NCBI RefSeq assembly: GCF_002086695.1
Contig: NZ_MVIH01000018.1
Coordinates: 1 to 64,000 of the forward strand
DNA from: Mycolicibacterium rhodesiae
GTDB taxonomy: Bacteria; Actinomycetota; Actinomycetes; Mycobacteriales; Mycobacteriaceae
Direction: 5' to 3'
DNA: 64,000 nt
Position 1 is the stretch's first letter, and each line of letters opens with the position of its first letter. The notes under the pieces are model-generated. The model was not told the DNA's origin, ran no database searches, and saw only the letters and a list, made by a program, of their open reading frames with translations. This document shows positions 1 to 8,048 of this stretch, piece after piece. A program made the position numbers and the translations under genes.

Positions 1-70
1 CCCGGAAGCTAAGCCTACCAGCGCCGATGATACTACCCAACAGGGTGGAAAAGTAGGACACCGCCGAACA
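1..70 (+). rRNA. rrf: 5S ribosomal RNA, 3' part (cut by the window start)
   Basis: The first 70 bases match the 3' half of a mycobacterial 5S rRNA, including the segments GGAAGCTAAGCC, CAGCGCCGATGATACT and the closing GGACACCGCCGAACA. The window starts inside the gene. A strong hairpin follows directly, and ogt lies beyond it on the opposite strand, which is how the rrnA operon ends in M. tuberculosis (rrs-rrl-rrf then ogt). Identity is from recall of the conserved sequence, not an alignment. Confidence 0.93.
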
Positions 71-80
71 CAATTTAAGT

Positions 81-114
81 CCTGTGCCCCCTAATTTCGA
101 TTAGGGGGCACAGG
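81..114. terminator. rRNA operon terminator, probably bidirectional
   Basis: A perfect 14-bp stem (81-94 with 101-114, CCTGTGCCCCCTAA and its complement) closes a 6-base loop. It lies 10 bases after the 5S rRNA and 18 bases beyond the end of ogt on the other strand, so it can serve both transcripts. There is no long T run, as is usual for mycobacterial terminators. Confidence 0.9.
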
Positions 115-132
115 CATTTGTGTATGTGGAGA

Positions 133-642
133 TCAATCGAATAGCGAGAGATCGGCCGGCATTCGGCTTTTCTCTAGCGCCAGTAGTGCGCGCTTTCGAT
201 CAATTCCTCCGCCATATCCGGTCAATCCGCCGGTAGAACCGATTACGCGATGGCACGGCACGATTATGCCGATCGGATTCCGGCCATTCGCCAGTCCCAC
301 CGCACGCGATGCTCCCGGAGATCCGATTTGCATCGCAATTTCGCCATAGGAACGCGTCTCGCCGTACGGAATGGTGCGCAACGCCGACCAGACTTTGCGT
401 TGGAATTCGGTTCCGCCGAGATCCAGATCCAGGTCGAATTCCGTGAGTTCACCGGCGAAGTAGGCCGCCAGCTGCTCGACCGCGTCGGCGAATATCTCGT
501 CGTCGGACTGCGCCCAGTCGGACCGATCCGGCTCATGGGTCTGGTCCACCATCCGCAGATGTCGCAACGTCGATCCCGTGCCGGCCAGCGTGAGTGGCCC
601 TACCGGGCTGTCGATGATTCGGTACCGCATGGTCGTCGTCAC
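133..642 (-). CDS. ogt: methylated-DNA--protein-cysteine methyltransferase
   Basis: A 169-residue O6-methylguanine repair protein that moves the methyl group from the damaged base onto its own cysteine. The acceptor motif PCHRV is at residues 129-133 (Cys130), with the preceding ANGRNP and following GSTGGLTGYGGG segments typical of the family. The GTG at 642 is chosen because AAGGAG lies 5 bases upstream and because GTGA overlaps the stop codon of alkA, which points to translational coupling; an ATG at 630 is the alternative, and longer upstream extensions run inside alkA. Last gene of an alkA-ogt repair operon facing the rRNA operon end. Confidence 0.95.
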   Translation of the reverse strand: MTTTMRYRIIDSPVGPLTLAGTGSTLRHLRMVDQTHEPDRSDWAQSDDEIFADAVEQLAAYFAGELTEFDLDLDLGGTEFQRKVWSALRTIPYGETRSYGEIAMQIGSPGASRAVGLANGRNPIGIIVPCHRVIGSTGGLTGYGGGIDRKRALLALEKSRMPADLSLFD

Positions 643-2129
643 GGTGTCTCCTTCGGTGGCCAGTGATTCACGGAATGGTCCAGGGTCGTCCACAGGTGCT
701 GCACGGCATATGACCGCCATGGTCGCCAGCGTGCACTGTGGGCGGTCAGCGCCCGTACATCGGCGGGCAGACCGAGTTTTTCGGCCGCAAGCCGCACACC
801 GAGATCGCTGGCCGGAAAGGCATCGGGATCCCCGAGCCCCCGCATCGCGACGATCTCCGCCGTCCACGGCCCGATTCCGGGCAGCGCCAGCAGCTGCTGA
901 CGGGCCCGCTGCCAGTCACAGCCGGGATTGAGTGTCAGCTCACCGTCACCCAGGGCCGCGATCAGCGTGGCTATCGAGCGTCGGCGGGTGGCCGGCACGG
1001 CAAGGTACGCCGGGTCGATATCGGCCAGCTGGGCAGTGCTGGGAAAGGTGTGCGTCAGCCCGCCGTGCGGATCGGCAACCGGTGTGCCGTACGCGGCGAC
1101 AAGCCGGCCCGCGTGGGTTCGTGCCGCTTTGGTCGACACCTGCTGCCCGAGTACGGCACGCACTGTCAGTTCTTCTTCGTCGACCGTGCGCGGAATCCGC
1201 TGGCCGGGCGCCTTGCTCACCACTGCGCTCAGGTCGGCATCAGCACCCAGCACATCGAGGACAGCTTCCGGGTCGGCGTCGAGGTCCAACAATCGCCGGC
1301 AGCGGGCGATCGCCGTCGCCAGATCCCTGACATGCTCGAGCACCAGCGTGCAGCGCACGTGGTCGGGCTGCGGCGTCAGGCTCACCACGCCGTAGCCCGA
1401 GGGCAGGCGAAGGGTGCGGCGGAAGGCACCGTCGCGCACCTCTTCACAGCCGGGGACAGCAGTGCCCGCCAGGTGCCCGAACACGCCTTCGTAGGCGAAC
1501 GGGGTGCGTACCGGCAGCCGCAGTGACAATGCTTGTCCGTCAGGCGCGCCGGCCGCCCAGTCTCGGCGGGAGGCCTTGGCCCGCAACGCTGTTGGTGTGC
1601 TGTCGCAGGCCGCCCGCAGGGTGTCGTTGAACTGGCGGATGCTCGCGAAACACGCCGCGAACGCGATATCACTGAACGGCATGTCGGTGGTCTCGATGAG
1701 CACCCGCGCCGTCTGCACCCGCTGCGCCCGGGCCAGTGCCAAGGGTCCGGCACCGACCTCGGCCTGCAGCATCCGCTCGAGCTGGCGCGCGGTGTAGCCG
1801 ACCCGTCTGGCCAGCCCGGTCACGCCCTCGCGGTCCACGGCGCCGTCGCCGATCAAACGCATCGCCCGCGCCACCGCGTCACTGCGAATGTTCCATTCCG
1901 GCGAACCAGGCGAGGCATCCGGTCGGCAGCGTTTGCAGGCCCGGAAGCCCGCTCGCTGCGCGGCGGCCGAGCTGGGGTAGAAGCGCACGTTGCGGGCCAG
2001 CGGCAGCCGTACCGGGCAGCTGGGGCGGCAGTAGATGCCGGTGGTCTTGACCGCGGTGACGAACCAACCGTCGAACCGCGAGTCCTTGGACTGGACGGCG
2101 CGGTAGCAGCGGTCGAAATCGTCATGCAC
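639..2129 (-). CDS. alkA: Ada-type regulatory domain fused to 3-methyladenine DNA glycosylase II (AlkA)
   Basis: A 496-residue fusion. The N-terminus is an Ada metal-binding domain with Cys34, Cys38, Cys65 and Cys68 (GIYCRPSC and FRACKRC), which in Ada proteins senses methyl phosphotriesters. An AraC-type helix-turn-helix region follows (about residues 85-185). The C-terminal half is an AlkA fold with the helix-hairpin-helix LPGIGPWTAE and a likely catalytic Asp442 in FPASDLG; it removes alkylated purines such as 3-methyladenine. The GTG at 2129 gives the start VHDDFDRCYRA and the same length I recall for M. tuberculosis AlkA; the longer ORF to 2162 lacks support. Coupled to ogt by a 4-base overlap, so the protein probably both repairs DNA and controls its own operon. 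Confidence 0.93.
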   Translation of the reverse strand: MHDDFDRCYRAVQSKDSRFDGWFVTAVKTTGIYCRPSCPVRLPLARNVRFYPSSAAAQRAGFRACKRCRPDASPGSPEWNIRSDAVARAMRLIGDGAVDREGVTGLARRVGYTARQLERMLQAEVGAGPLALARAQRVQTARVLIETTDMPFSDIAFAACFASIRQFNDTLRAACDSTPTALRAKASRRDWAAGAPDGQALSLRLPVRTPFAYEGVFGHLAGTAVPGCEEVRDGAFRRTLRLPSGYGVVSLTPQPDHVRCTLVLEHVRDLATAIARCRRLLDLDADPEAVLDVLGADADLSAVVSKAPGQRIPRTVDEEELTVRAVLGQQVSTKAARTHAGRLVAAYGTPVADPHGGLTHTFPSTAQLADIDPAYLAVPATRRRSIATLIAALGDGELTLNPGCDWQRARQQLLALPGIGPWTAEIVAMRGLGDPDAFPASDLGVRLAAEKLGLPADVRALTAHSARWRPWRSYAVQHLWTTLDHSVNHWPPKETP

Positions 2130-2204
2130 GTCTTGACTTTTACACGTCGGGACTGACAGCACTAGCGGAAAACCGACATCGTGGTCGAGCCCCGGCGAGC
2201 CGAT

Positions 2205-3809
2205 TCAGGCGGGAACGGCCAGCCGAGTCGGCTCGTCATGGCCGCGCAGCGTCACCGCGTCGGTCAGGACCCAGTGGGCGCGCTCGGAATCGCCGGCCCG
2301 CTCGACGGTCGATGCGGTCACCAGCAGGCGGCTCTCGGTGGACTTCGCGAGCTCGGACAGGCGCGCGGCCTCATTGACCGGTCCGCCGATCACCGTGTAT
2401 TCGAATCGCTCGTTGGCGCCGACGTTGCCGGCCACCACCTCACCGGCGGCCACTCCGAGGCCGGCGGGGCATTCGGGTACCTCTCGTGCGAGCCGCCGCA
2501 TGATCGTGCGGGCTGCGGCGAGCGCGTCGTCTTCGGGGTTGTCGAGGGTGACCGGCGCACCGAACACCGCGAGCGTGGCGTCGCCTTCGAACTTGTTGAG
2601 CAGACCGTTGTGCCGGTTGACCTCTTCGACGATCACGGCGAAGAACCGGTTGAGCAGGTCGACCACCTCGATCGGGGGCAGCGTCGCGACCAATTGCGTG
2701 GAGCCGACTATGTCGACGAAAAGCACTGCCACGTGGCGCTCTTCACCGCCGAGCTGCGGCTTCTGCATCTCGGCGGCCGCAGCTACCTCGCGGCCGACGT
2801 GCCGGCCGAACAAGTCGCGCACCCGTTCGCGCTCCCGCAGGCCGGCGACCATCGAGTTGAATCCCCGTTGTAGCTCCCCGAGTTCGGTGCCGTCGAACAC
2901 CACGACGCTGGCCTTGAGGTCGCCGTCCTCGACGCGTTTGAGCGCCGAGCGCACCACCCGCACCGGAGTCGCGGTGATCCAGGCCAGCACCCACATCAAG
3001 GCGAACCCGAACACCAGCGTGGCCGACGAGGTGATCAGGATGGCGACCTCGAGCTGCGTCTTGGTCATGTTGTCCAAAACCAGCGAGATCAGGGCGCTGA
3101 GCCCGATGCCGATCACCGGCACGCCGGAGCCCAGCATCCAGACCGTCATCGTGCGGCCCATGATCCCCGGCGCCAGCCGGTGCGGCGGCGGCCCGGCCGC
3201 CAGCGCCAGCGCCGCCACGGGCCGCAGCGCGAACTCGGTGGCCAGGTAGGCGCCGGTGGAGACCATCACCCCGGCGAAGCCCGTCACGAGCAGGATGCGG
3301 GGAATGAAGTCGGTGTCGAACAGCCCGTAGAGCACGGTGAACACCACTGTGCCGACCACCCAGAGCGACAGCTGGGCCAGCGCGACGCGCCACGGGGTGA
3401 AGAACGCGTTGCGCTGGTCGACGCGGGTCGGCACCCGCCCCTCGGCTGCCCACCGGAGGTGCTTGACCGTGCGCGTGGTGATCCACCAGCTGCCGAACGC
3501 GAGCGCGGCGGCCGCATACGCGGGGGCCACTCCAAAGGTGAGCCACGCCGGCACATCGGTGAACACACTGGGTACCGGATAGGCCACGCTGACCAACAGG
3601 GCCGCGACCACAATGCCCAGGACGTTCACCGCCAGCAGCGAGACCGTGACCAACGTCTGGATCCGGACTCGGCGGCGCGCCGGGCTTTCGTTGACCCGCC
3701 CCAGGATCAACGAGCCGTAGGCCGGTGTGCCGGCCAGCCGGCCGCTCTGGCGCGTGACCCGTTCCAGAACCCGGCCCAACCGCTGCGCGAGGCTCGGAGG
3801 GGACGTCAT
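2205..3809 (-). CDS. membrane-bound class IIIb adenylate cyclase with HAMP domain
   Basis: A 534-residue protein of the Rv1318c/Rv1319c/Rv1320c/Rv3645 group. About six hydrophobic segments fill residues 45-285, a HAMP linker follows (about 285-340), and a class III nucleotide cyclase domain occupies the C-terminus. Seen in the cyclase domain: the metal-binding FVDIVGST and KFEGD aspartates, the Lys in KFEGD that contacts adenine, Thr in YTVIGG where class IIIb enzymes carry Thr instead of Asp, and the transition-state Asn and Arg in VNEAAR. It should make cAMP from ATP at the inner face of the membrane. M. tuberculosis has three tandem copies at this place and only one is here. A TAGGCT -10-like box 9 bases before the ATG suggests a very short or absent leader. 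Confidence 0.92.
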   Translation of the reverse strand: MTSPPSLAQRLGRVLERVTRQSGRLAGTPAYGSLILGRVNESPARRRVRIQTLVTVSLLAVNVLGIVVAALLVSVAYPVPSVFTDVPAWLTFGVAPAYAAAALAFGSWWITTRTVKHLRWAAEGRVPTRVDQRNAFFTPWRVALAQLSLWVVGTVVFTVLYGLFDTDFIPRILLVTGFAGVMVSTGAYLATEFALRPVAALALAAGPPPHRLAPGIMGRTMTVWMLGSGVPVIGIGLSALISLVLDNMTKTQLEVAILITSSATLVFGFALMWVLAWITATPVRVVRSALKRVEDGDLKASVVVFDGTELGELQRGFNSMVAGLRERERVRDLFGRHVGREVAAAAEMQKPQLGGEERHVAVLFVDIVGSTQLVATLPPIEVVDLLNRFFAVIVEEVNRHNGLLNKFEGDATLAVFGAPVTLDNPEDDALAAARTIMRRLAREVPECPAGLGVAAGEVVAGNVGANERFEYTVIGGPVNEAARLSELAKSTESRLLVTASTVERAGDSERAHWVLTDAVTLRGHDEPTRLAVPA

Positions 3810-3818
3810 GGTGGTGTC

Positions 3819-3852
3819 AGCCTAATTCGCCGGGACCCCCAGACCCTAAGCT
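3819..3852. promoter_or_regulatory. divergent promoter region between the cyclase and nucS
   Basis: Only 49 bases separate the two divergent start codons (3809 and 3859). A TAGGCT box on the minus strand (3824-3819) lies 9 bases before the cyclase ATG, and a TAAGCT box on the plus strand (3847-3852) lies 6 bases before the nucS GTG. Both fit the mycobacterial TANNNT -10 element placed so that transcripts begin at or near the start codon. Inference from spacing only. Confidence 0.5.
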
Positions 3853-3858
3853 TGTGCG

Positions 3859-4533
3859 GTGCGCCTCGTGATCGCCCAATGCACCGTCGACTACCTCGGT
3901 CGCCTCACCGCCCACCTGCCGTCAGCTCGCCGGCTGCTGCTGATCAAGGCCGACGGCTCGGTCAGCATCCACGCCGACGACCGTGCCTACAAGCCGTTGA
4001 ACTGGATGAGCCCGCCGTGCTGGCTGACCGAGGAGGCAAAGGACGACGCGTTGCCGGTGTGGGTGGTGGAGAACAAGGCCGGAGAGCAGTTACGGATCAC
4101 CATCGAAAGCGTCGAGCACGACTCCAGCCACGAACTCGGGATCGATCCCGGACTGGTGAAGGACGGCGTCGAAGCGCACCTGCAGAAGCTGCTGGCCGAG
4201 CACATCGAGCTGCTGGGTGACGGCTACACCCTGGTTCGCCGGGAGTTCATGACCGCCATCGGCCCGGTGGACATCCTCTGCCGCGACGACGAGGGCCGCA
4301 CGGTGGCGGTGGAGATCAAGCGCCGCGGGGAGATCGACGGTGTCGAGCAGCTGACGCGCTACCTCGAGTTGCTCAACCGGGACAGTCTGCTGGCGCCGGT
4401 GACCGGCGTGTTCGCCGCGCAGCAAATCAAGCCGCAGGCCAGAACATTGGCTACCGACCGCGGAATTCGTTGTCTGACTTTGGATTACGACGTCATGCGG
4501 GGGATGGACAGCGACGAGTTCCGGCTCTTCTGA
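3859..4533 (+). CDS. nucS: mismatch-specific endonuclease NucS (EndoMS)
   Basis: A 224-residue protein of the NucS/EndoMS family, which carries out noncanonical mismatch repair in actinobacteria by cutting both strands at a mismatch. The RecB-like catalytic motif is visible as Asp138 (GPVD) and VEIK (Glu152, Lys154). The C-terminus ends EFRLF, like the short C-terminal sequence by which NucS binds the beta sliding clamp. GTG start at 3859 fits a leaderless transcript. The stop overlaps the next ATG (TGATG), so the following small protein is translationally coupled. Confidence 0.95.
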   Translation: MRLVIAQCTVDYLGRLTAHLPSARRLLLIKADGSVSIHADDRAYKPLNWMSPPCWLTEEAKDDALPVWVVENKAGEQLRITIESVEHDSSHELGIDPGLVKDGVEAHLQKLLAEHIELLGDGYTLVRREFMTAIGPVDILCRDDEGRTVAVEIKRRGEIDGVEQLTRYLELLNRDSLLAPVTGVFAAQQIKPQARTLATDRGIRCLTLDYDVMRGMDSDEFRLF

Positions 4534-4829
4534 TGCCGCGGCGCCGGCCACCTCGCCGTAAGGACAGTGGCATTGCGCCGCTACCCCTGCAGCGCCGCGT
4601 CGAGTCGGGCGCCGACGGATTCGACTACGAAGTGCAATCGATACCCGGAGCGCGGGCGGTCAAGACCTACCGGTGCCCCGGCTGCGATCACGAAATCCGC
4701 CCGGGCACAGCCCATGTCGCTGTCTGGCGAGCCGACGATGGCGAAGCCGCCGTCGACGATCGCCGGCACTGGCACACTGCCTGCTGGGCCAACCGCGCCA
4801 ATCGCGGCCCGACCCGGAAGTGGTCGTAA
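4533..4829 (+). CDS. conserved small protein, Rv1322-like, with a possible zinc site
   Basis: A 98-residue basic protein at the position of Rv1322, which I recall as having the same length. The ATG at 4533 overlaps the nucS stop codon; the longer reading frame from 4470 lies in nucS. The N-terminus is Arg/Pro-rich (MPRRRPPRRK). The middle holds CPGCDHEIRPG and the C-terminal part HWHTACW, so two CxxC cysteines and a downstream His/Cys pair could bind zinc. Function unknown; the tight coupling to nucS makes a role in DNA repair or chromosome maintenance a fair guess but nothing in the sequence proves it. Confidence 0.85.
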   Translation: MPRRRPPRRKDSGIAPLPLQRRVESGADGFDYEVQSIPGARAVKTYRCPGCDHEIRPGTAHVAVWRADDGEAAVDDRRHWHTACWANRANRGPTRKWS

Positions 4830-4832
4830 AAC

Positions 4833-5303
4833 CTAGTGCGCCGCGGCCGGTTCGACGAGTTCCACCAGGACGCCGCCGGCATCCTTCGGGTGGATGAAGT
4901 TGATCCGCGAGTTCGCGGTTCCGCGGCGCGGTGCGTCGTAGATCAACCGGACACCCTGGTTGCGCAACTGTTCGGAGATGGCGTCCAGGTCGCTGACCCG
5001 ATAAGCCATCTGCTGGATGCCGGGGCCGCGCTTGTCGATGAACTTGGCGATCGTCGAGGTCTCGTCCAGGGGGGCCATCAACTGGATCTGGGCGCAGTCC
5101 GGGGCCGCGTTCTTCAGCGACAGCATGGCCTCACGAATGCCCTGGTCGGTGTTGATTTCCTCGTGCACCAGGATCATCCCGAGGTGCTCGTGGTACCACT
5201 GGATGGCCGCATCGAGATCCGGCACCGCGATGCCGACATGGTCGACAGCGGTGACGAGAGCACTGGCCAGGACTGGACGGGCGTCAACTTGCTCAGCGGT
5301 CAT
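4833..5303 (-). CDS. methylmalonyl-CoA epimerase
   Basis: A 156-residue glyoxalase/VOC-fold protein. It converts (2S)- to (2R)-methylmalonyl-CoA on the route from propionyl-CoA to succinyl-CoA. Seen: the first VOC half with VDHVGIAVPDLDAAIQWY (metal His in DHVGI), the central ALDE-like PLDETSTIAKFIDKRGPGI segment typical of epimerases, and the C-terminal FIHPKDAGGVLVELVE with metal His and Glu. The ATG at 5303 is chosen because it gives MTAEQ and the family length; upstream codons would add 41 residues of non-family sequence. Same position as Rv1322A. Divergent from fadA4 across 92 bases. Confidence 0.93.
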   Translation of the reverse strand: MTAEQVDARPVLASALVTAVDHVGIAVPDLDAAIQWYHEHLGMILVHEEINTDQGIREAMLSLKNAAPDCAQIQLMAPLDETSTIAKFIDKRGPGIQQMAYRVSDLDAISEQLRNQGVRLIYDAPRRGTANSRINFIHPKDAGGVLVELVEPAAAH

Positions 5304-5395
5304 AACGCAAAGGTAACCTAACCACATCGGATTCAACACTGGGGGATCCGTGGATAGCCGCCTCGGGGCGGCGCGAAACGCTCTTGGAGGCAGGT

Positions 5396-6577
5396 ATGAC
5401 GACGTCGGTGATCGTTGCTGGGGCACGCACTCCCATCGGCAAGCTGATGGGCTCGCTCAAGGATTTCTCGGGCAGCGATCTGGGCGGGATCGCGATCAAG
5501 GGCGCACTGGAGAAGGCCGGAGTCCCGGCCTCGCTGGTCGACTACGTGATCATGGGTCAGGTGCTGACCGCCGGCGCCGGCCAGATGCCGGCCCGCCAGG
5601 CCGCCGTGGCCGGCGGTATCGGGTGGGACGTGCCCGCGCTGAGCATCAACAAGATGTGCCTGTCCGGGATCGATTCGATCGCCCTGGCCGATCAGCTGAT
5701 CCGGGCCGGCGAGTTCGACGTGGTGGTGGCCGGCGGCCAGGAGTCCATGACCAAGGCCCCGCACCTGTTGATGAACAGCCGTGAGGGCTACAAGTACGGC
5801 GACGTCACCGTGCTGGACTCAATGGCGTACGACGGCCTGCACGACGTCTTCACCGACCAGCCGATGGGTGCGCTCACCGAGCAGCGCAACGACACCGACA
5901 AGTTCACCCGCGCCGAACAGGACGAGTTCGCCGCCCTGTCGCATCAGAAGGCGGCCGCGGCCTGGAAGGACGGGGTGTTCGCCGACGAGGTGGTGCCGGT
6001 GGCGATCCCGCAGCGCAAGGGCGACCCGATCGAGTTCAGCGAGGACGAGGGCATTCGGGCCAACACCACGGCCGAATCGCTGTCCGGGCTGCGGCCCGCG
6101 TTCCGCAAGGACGGCACCATTACCGCCGGTTCGGCGTCCCAGATCTCTGACGGCGGTTGCGCCGTCGTGGTGATGAATAAGGCCAAGGCCCAGGAACTCG
6201 GCTTGACGTGGCTCTGTGAAATCGGCGCACACGGCGTCGTCGCGGGCCCGGATTCCACGTTGCAGTCGCAGCCGGCCAATGCGATCAAGAAGGCCATCGC
6301 CCGCGAGGGCATCACCCTGGACCAGCTGGACGTGATCGAGATCAACGAGGCGTTCTCCGCCGTCGCGCTGGCCTCGACCAAGGAACTGGGCGTGGACCCC
6401 GAGCGGGTCAACCGCAACGGCGGCGCTATCGCGGTCGGCCATCCGATCGGTATGTCGGGTGCGCGGATCACGCTGCACGCGGCTCTGGAGCTTTCGCGGC
6501 GCGGATCGGGCTACGCCGTGGCCGCGCTCTGCGGAGCGGGCGGCCAGGGTGACGCGTTGGTCCTGCGCGCCGGCTGA
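5396..6577 (+). CDS. fadA4: acetyl-CoA acetyltransferase (thiolase)
   Basis: A 393-residue thiolase that joins two acetyl-CoA to acetoacetyl-CoA or cleaves 3-ketoacyl-CoA. Catalytic residues are visible: Cys88 in NKMCLSG, His349 in GHPIGMSG and Cys379 in CGAGGQGDA. The ATG at 5396 follows GGAGG by 5 bases; an upstream TTG at 5384 overlaps this ribosome binding site and is rejected. In M. tuberculosis the same place holds fadA4. A tandem repeat begins right after the stop codon. Confidence 0.96.
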   Translation: MTTSVIVAGARTPIGKLMGSLKDFSGSDLGGIAIKGALEKAGVPASLVDYVIMGQVLTAGAGQMPARQAAVAGGIGWDVPALSINKMCLSGIDSIALADQLIRAGEFDVVVAGGQESMTKAPHLLMNSREGYKYGDVTVLDSMAYDGLHDVFTDQPMGALTEQRNDTDKFTRAEQDEFAALSHQKAAAAWKDGVFADEVVPVAIPQRKGDPIEFSEDEGIRANTTAESLSGLRPAFRKDGTITAGSASQISDGGCAVVVMNKAKAQELGLTWLCEIGAHGVVAGPDSTLQSQPANAIKKAIAREGITLDQLDVIEINEAFSAVALASTKELGVDPERVNRNGGAIAVGHPIGMSGARITLHAALELSRRGSGYAVAALCGAGGQGDALVLRAG

Positions 6578-6582
6578 GGCGG

Positions 6583-6708
6583 GTAGCCGAGTCGACCGAT
6601 GCCGCCGAGGGACGAGGCGGAGGAGGAGCGAGGCAGTCGGGCGTAGCCGAGTCGACCGATGCCGCCGAGGGACGAGGCGGAGGAGGAGCGAGGCAGTCGG
6701 GCGTAGCC
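6583..6708. repeat. 60-bp tandem repeat, 2.1 copies
   Basis: Two identical 60-base units (6583-6642 and 6643-6702) are followed by 6 more bases of a third copy. The unit starts GTAGCCGAGTCGACCGATGC and ends GAGGCAGTCGGGC. It fills most of the 189-base gap between fadA4 and the next gene and has no open frame with a start signal of its own. Size and place resemble mycobacterial interspersed/VNTR-type minisatellites, though the unit is not the classical MIRU as far as I can recall. Confidence 0.95.
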
Positions 6709-6766
6709 CGGGCCGCGTCAACGACGAGGCGTAGTAGCTGGCCTGCCGCTGCGGCACAATGGCTGC

Positions 6767-7141
6767 ATGACGAGCACTTTTGACATCCGAAGCACGGCGG
6801 GCCGGTTCCGGTTGGTGGCGCTGGCCGAAGCGGTGAGCTGGGTCGGACTGCTGGTCGGGATGTACTTCAAGTACCTGGGGAGTCCGCGCACCGAGATCGG
6901 CGTCAAGGTTTTCGGCATGGCCCACGGGCTGGTGTTCATCGCGTTCGTGATCACTGCTCTCATGGCGGGCCTCGCCTACAAGTGGGGCGTGATCACGTGG
7001 TTGCTGGCGTTGCTGGGCAGCATCGTGCCGCTCGGCAGTGTGATTTTCCTCATATGGGCTGATCGGACGGCGAAACTGGGACCGGCCGCGGCTTCAGCGG
7101 CTTCTGGTCAGCCACTCGATTCGGCACCGTCGACGACGTGA
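6767..7141 (+). CDS. DUF3817 integral membrane protein
   Basis: A 124-residue protein with three hydrophobic segments (about residues 15-38, 50-72 and 75-97), matching the DUF3817 family seen in many actinobacteria; the pattern RLVALAEAVSWVGLLVGMYFK at the N-terminus and MAHGLVFIAFV are shared with its relatives. Function unknown. The C-terminal tail is Ala/Ser-rich. It has a distant relative in this window at 28256-28615. No DUF3817 gene is at this place in M. tuberculosis as I recall, so this is an addition to the conserved block. Confidence 0.85.
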   Translation: MTSTFDIRSTAGRFRLVALAEAVSWVGLLVGMYFKYLGSPRTEIGVKVFGMAHGLVFIAFVITALMAGLAYKWGVITWLLALLGSIVPLGSVIFLIWADRTAKLGPAAASAASGQPLDSAPSTT

Positions 7142-7154
7142 CAGACTTGGGAAC

Positions 7155-8048
7155 GTGACGCGTCCACGCCCCCAGATCGGCCCGGCTCTGGCCGGCGCCG
7201 TCGACCTGTCCGGCCTCAAACAGCGGGCTCAGCAGCCCGCGGACGGTGCGACCACCCCCAGTGGTGGTGTCGAGGTCACCGAGGTCAATTTCGAAGCTGA
7301 AGTCCTGGTCCGCTCCGGCCAACTGCCGGTCGTCGTGCTGCTGTGGTCGCCCCGCAGCGACGCCTCGGTGCAGCTGGGTGAAGTCTTGGCCGCACTGGCC
7401 GCCGACGACAACGGAAAGTGGTCGTTGGCGACGGTCAATGTGGACGTGGTCCCGCGGGTGGCCCAGATGTTCGGCATCGAAGCGGTGCCGACCGTGGTGG
7501 CCCTGGCCGGCGGGCAGCCGCTGGCCAGCTTCCAGGGCATGCAACCCCCCGAGCAGTTGCGGCGGTGGGTGGACTCGCTGCTGCAGGCAACCGCAGGAAA
7601 GCTGTCCGGCTCCGGCGATGCCGAGGAAGACGCAGCCGTCGACCCGGCCCTGGAGCAGGCGCGGGAACTGCTCGAGTCCGGCGACTTCGCGGCCGCGGCC
7701 GCGGCGTACCAGGCCATCCTCGACGCCGATCCGCAGCACGCGGAGGCCAAGGGGGCGCTGCGGCAGATGACGTTCCTGCAGCGCGCCACCGAGCAGAGCC
7801 CGGATGCGGTGGCGGTGGCCGACGCCGCACCCGACGACATCGAGGCGGCCTTCGCCGCAGCCGACGTCCAGATCCTCAATCAGGATGTGGTACCGGCCTT
7901 CGATCGACTGATCGCGCTGGTGCGCAAGACATCCGACGATGAGCGCACCAAGGTGCGCACTCGGTTGATCGAACTGTTCGAGCTGTTCGATCCCGCCGAC
8001 CCCGACGTCATCACCGGCCGGCGGAACCTCGCCAACGCGCTGTACTAG
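7155..8048 (+). CDS. YbbN-like thioredoxin-fold protein with TPR repeats
   Basis: A 297-residue protein at the place of Rv1324. Residues about 40-145 form a thioredoxin fold (VVLLWSPRSDASVQLGEVL through GIEAVPTVVALAGGQPL, with the cis-Pro), and the rest carries TPR-like helices (LEQARELLESGDFAAAAAAY, ILDADPQHAEAKGAL). The usual CxxC is replaced by SPRSDAS, with no cysteine, so redox activity is not expected; like E. coli YbbN it is more likely a chaperone/co-chaperone. GTG start at 7155. Its stop codon overlaps that of glgB on the other strand in a CTAG (8045-8048). Confidence 0.9.
   Translation: MTRPRPQIGPALAGAVDLSGLKQRAQQPADGATTPSGGVEVTEVNFEAEVLVRSGQLPVVVLLWSPRSDASVQLGEVLAALAADDNGKWSLATVNVDVVPRVAQMFGIEAVPTVVALAGGQPLASFQGMQPPEQLRRWVDSLLQATAGKLSGSGDAEEDAAVDPALEQARELLESGDFAAAAAAYQAILDADPQHAEAKGALRQMTFLQRATEQSPDAVAVADAAPDDIEAAFAAADVQILNQDVVPAFDRLIALVRKTSDDERTKVRTRLIELFELFDPADPDVITGRRNLANALY

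Noticed and set aside
2205..3809. Loss of the substrate-selecting Asp in the adenylate cyclase
   Set aside because: Thr at that place (YTVIGG) is the normal state in class IIIb cyclases, so no loss of function is implied.
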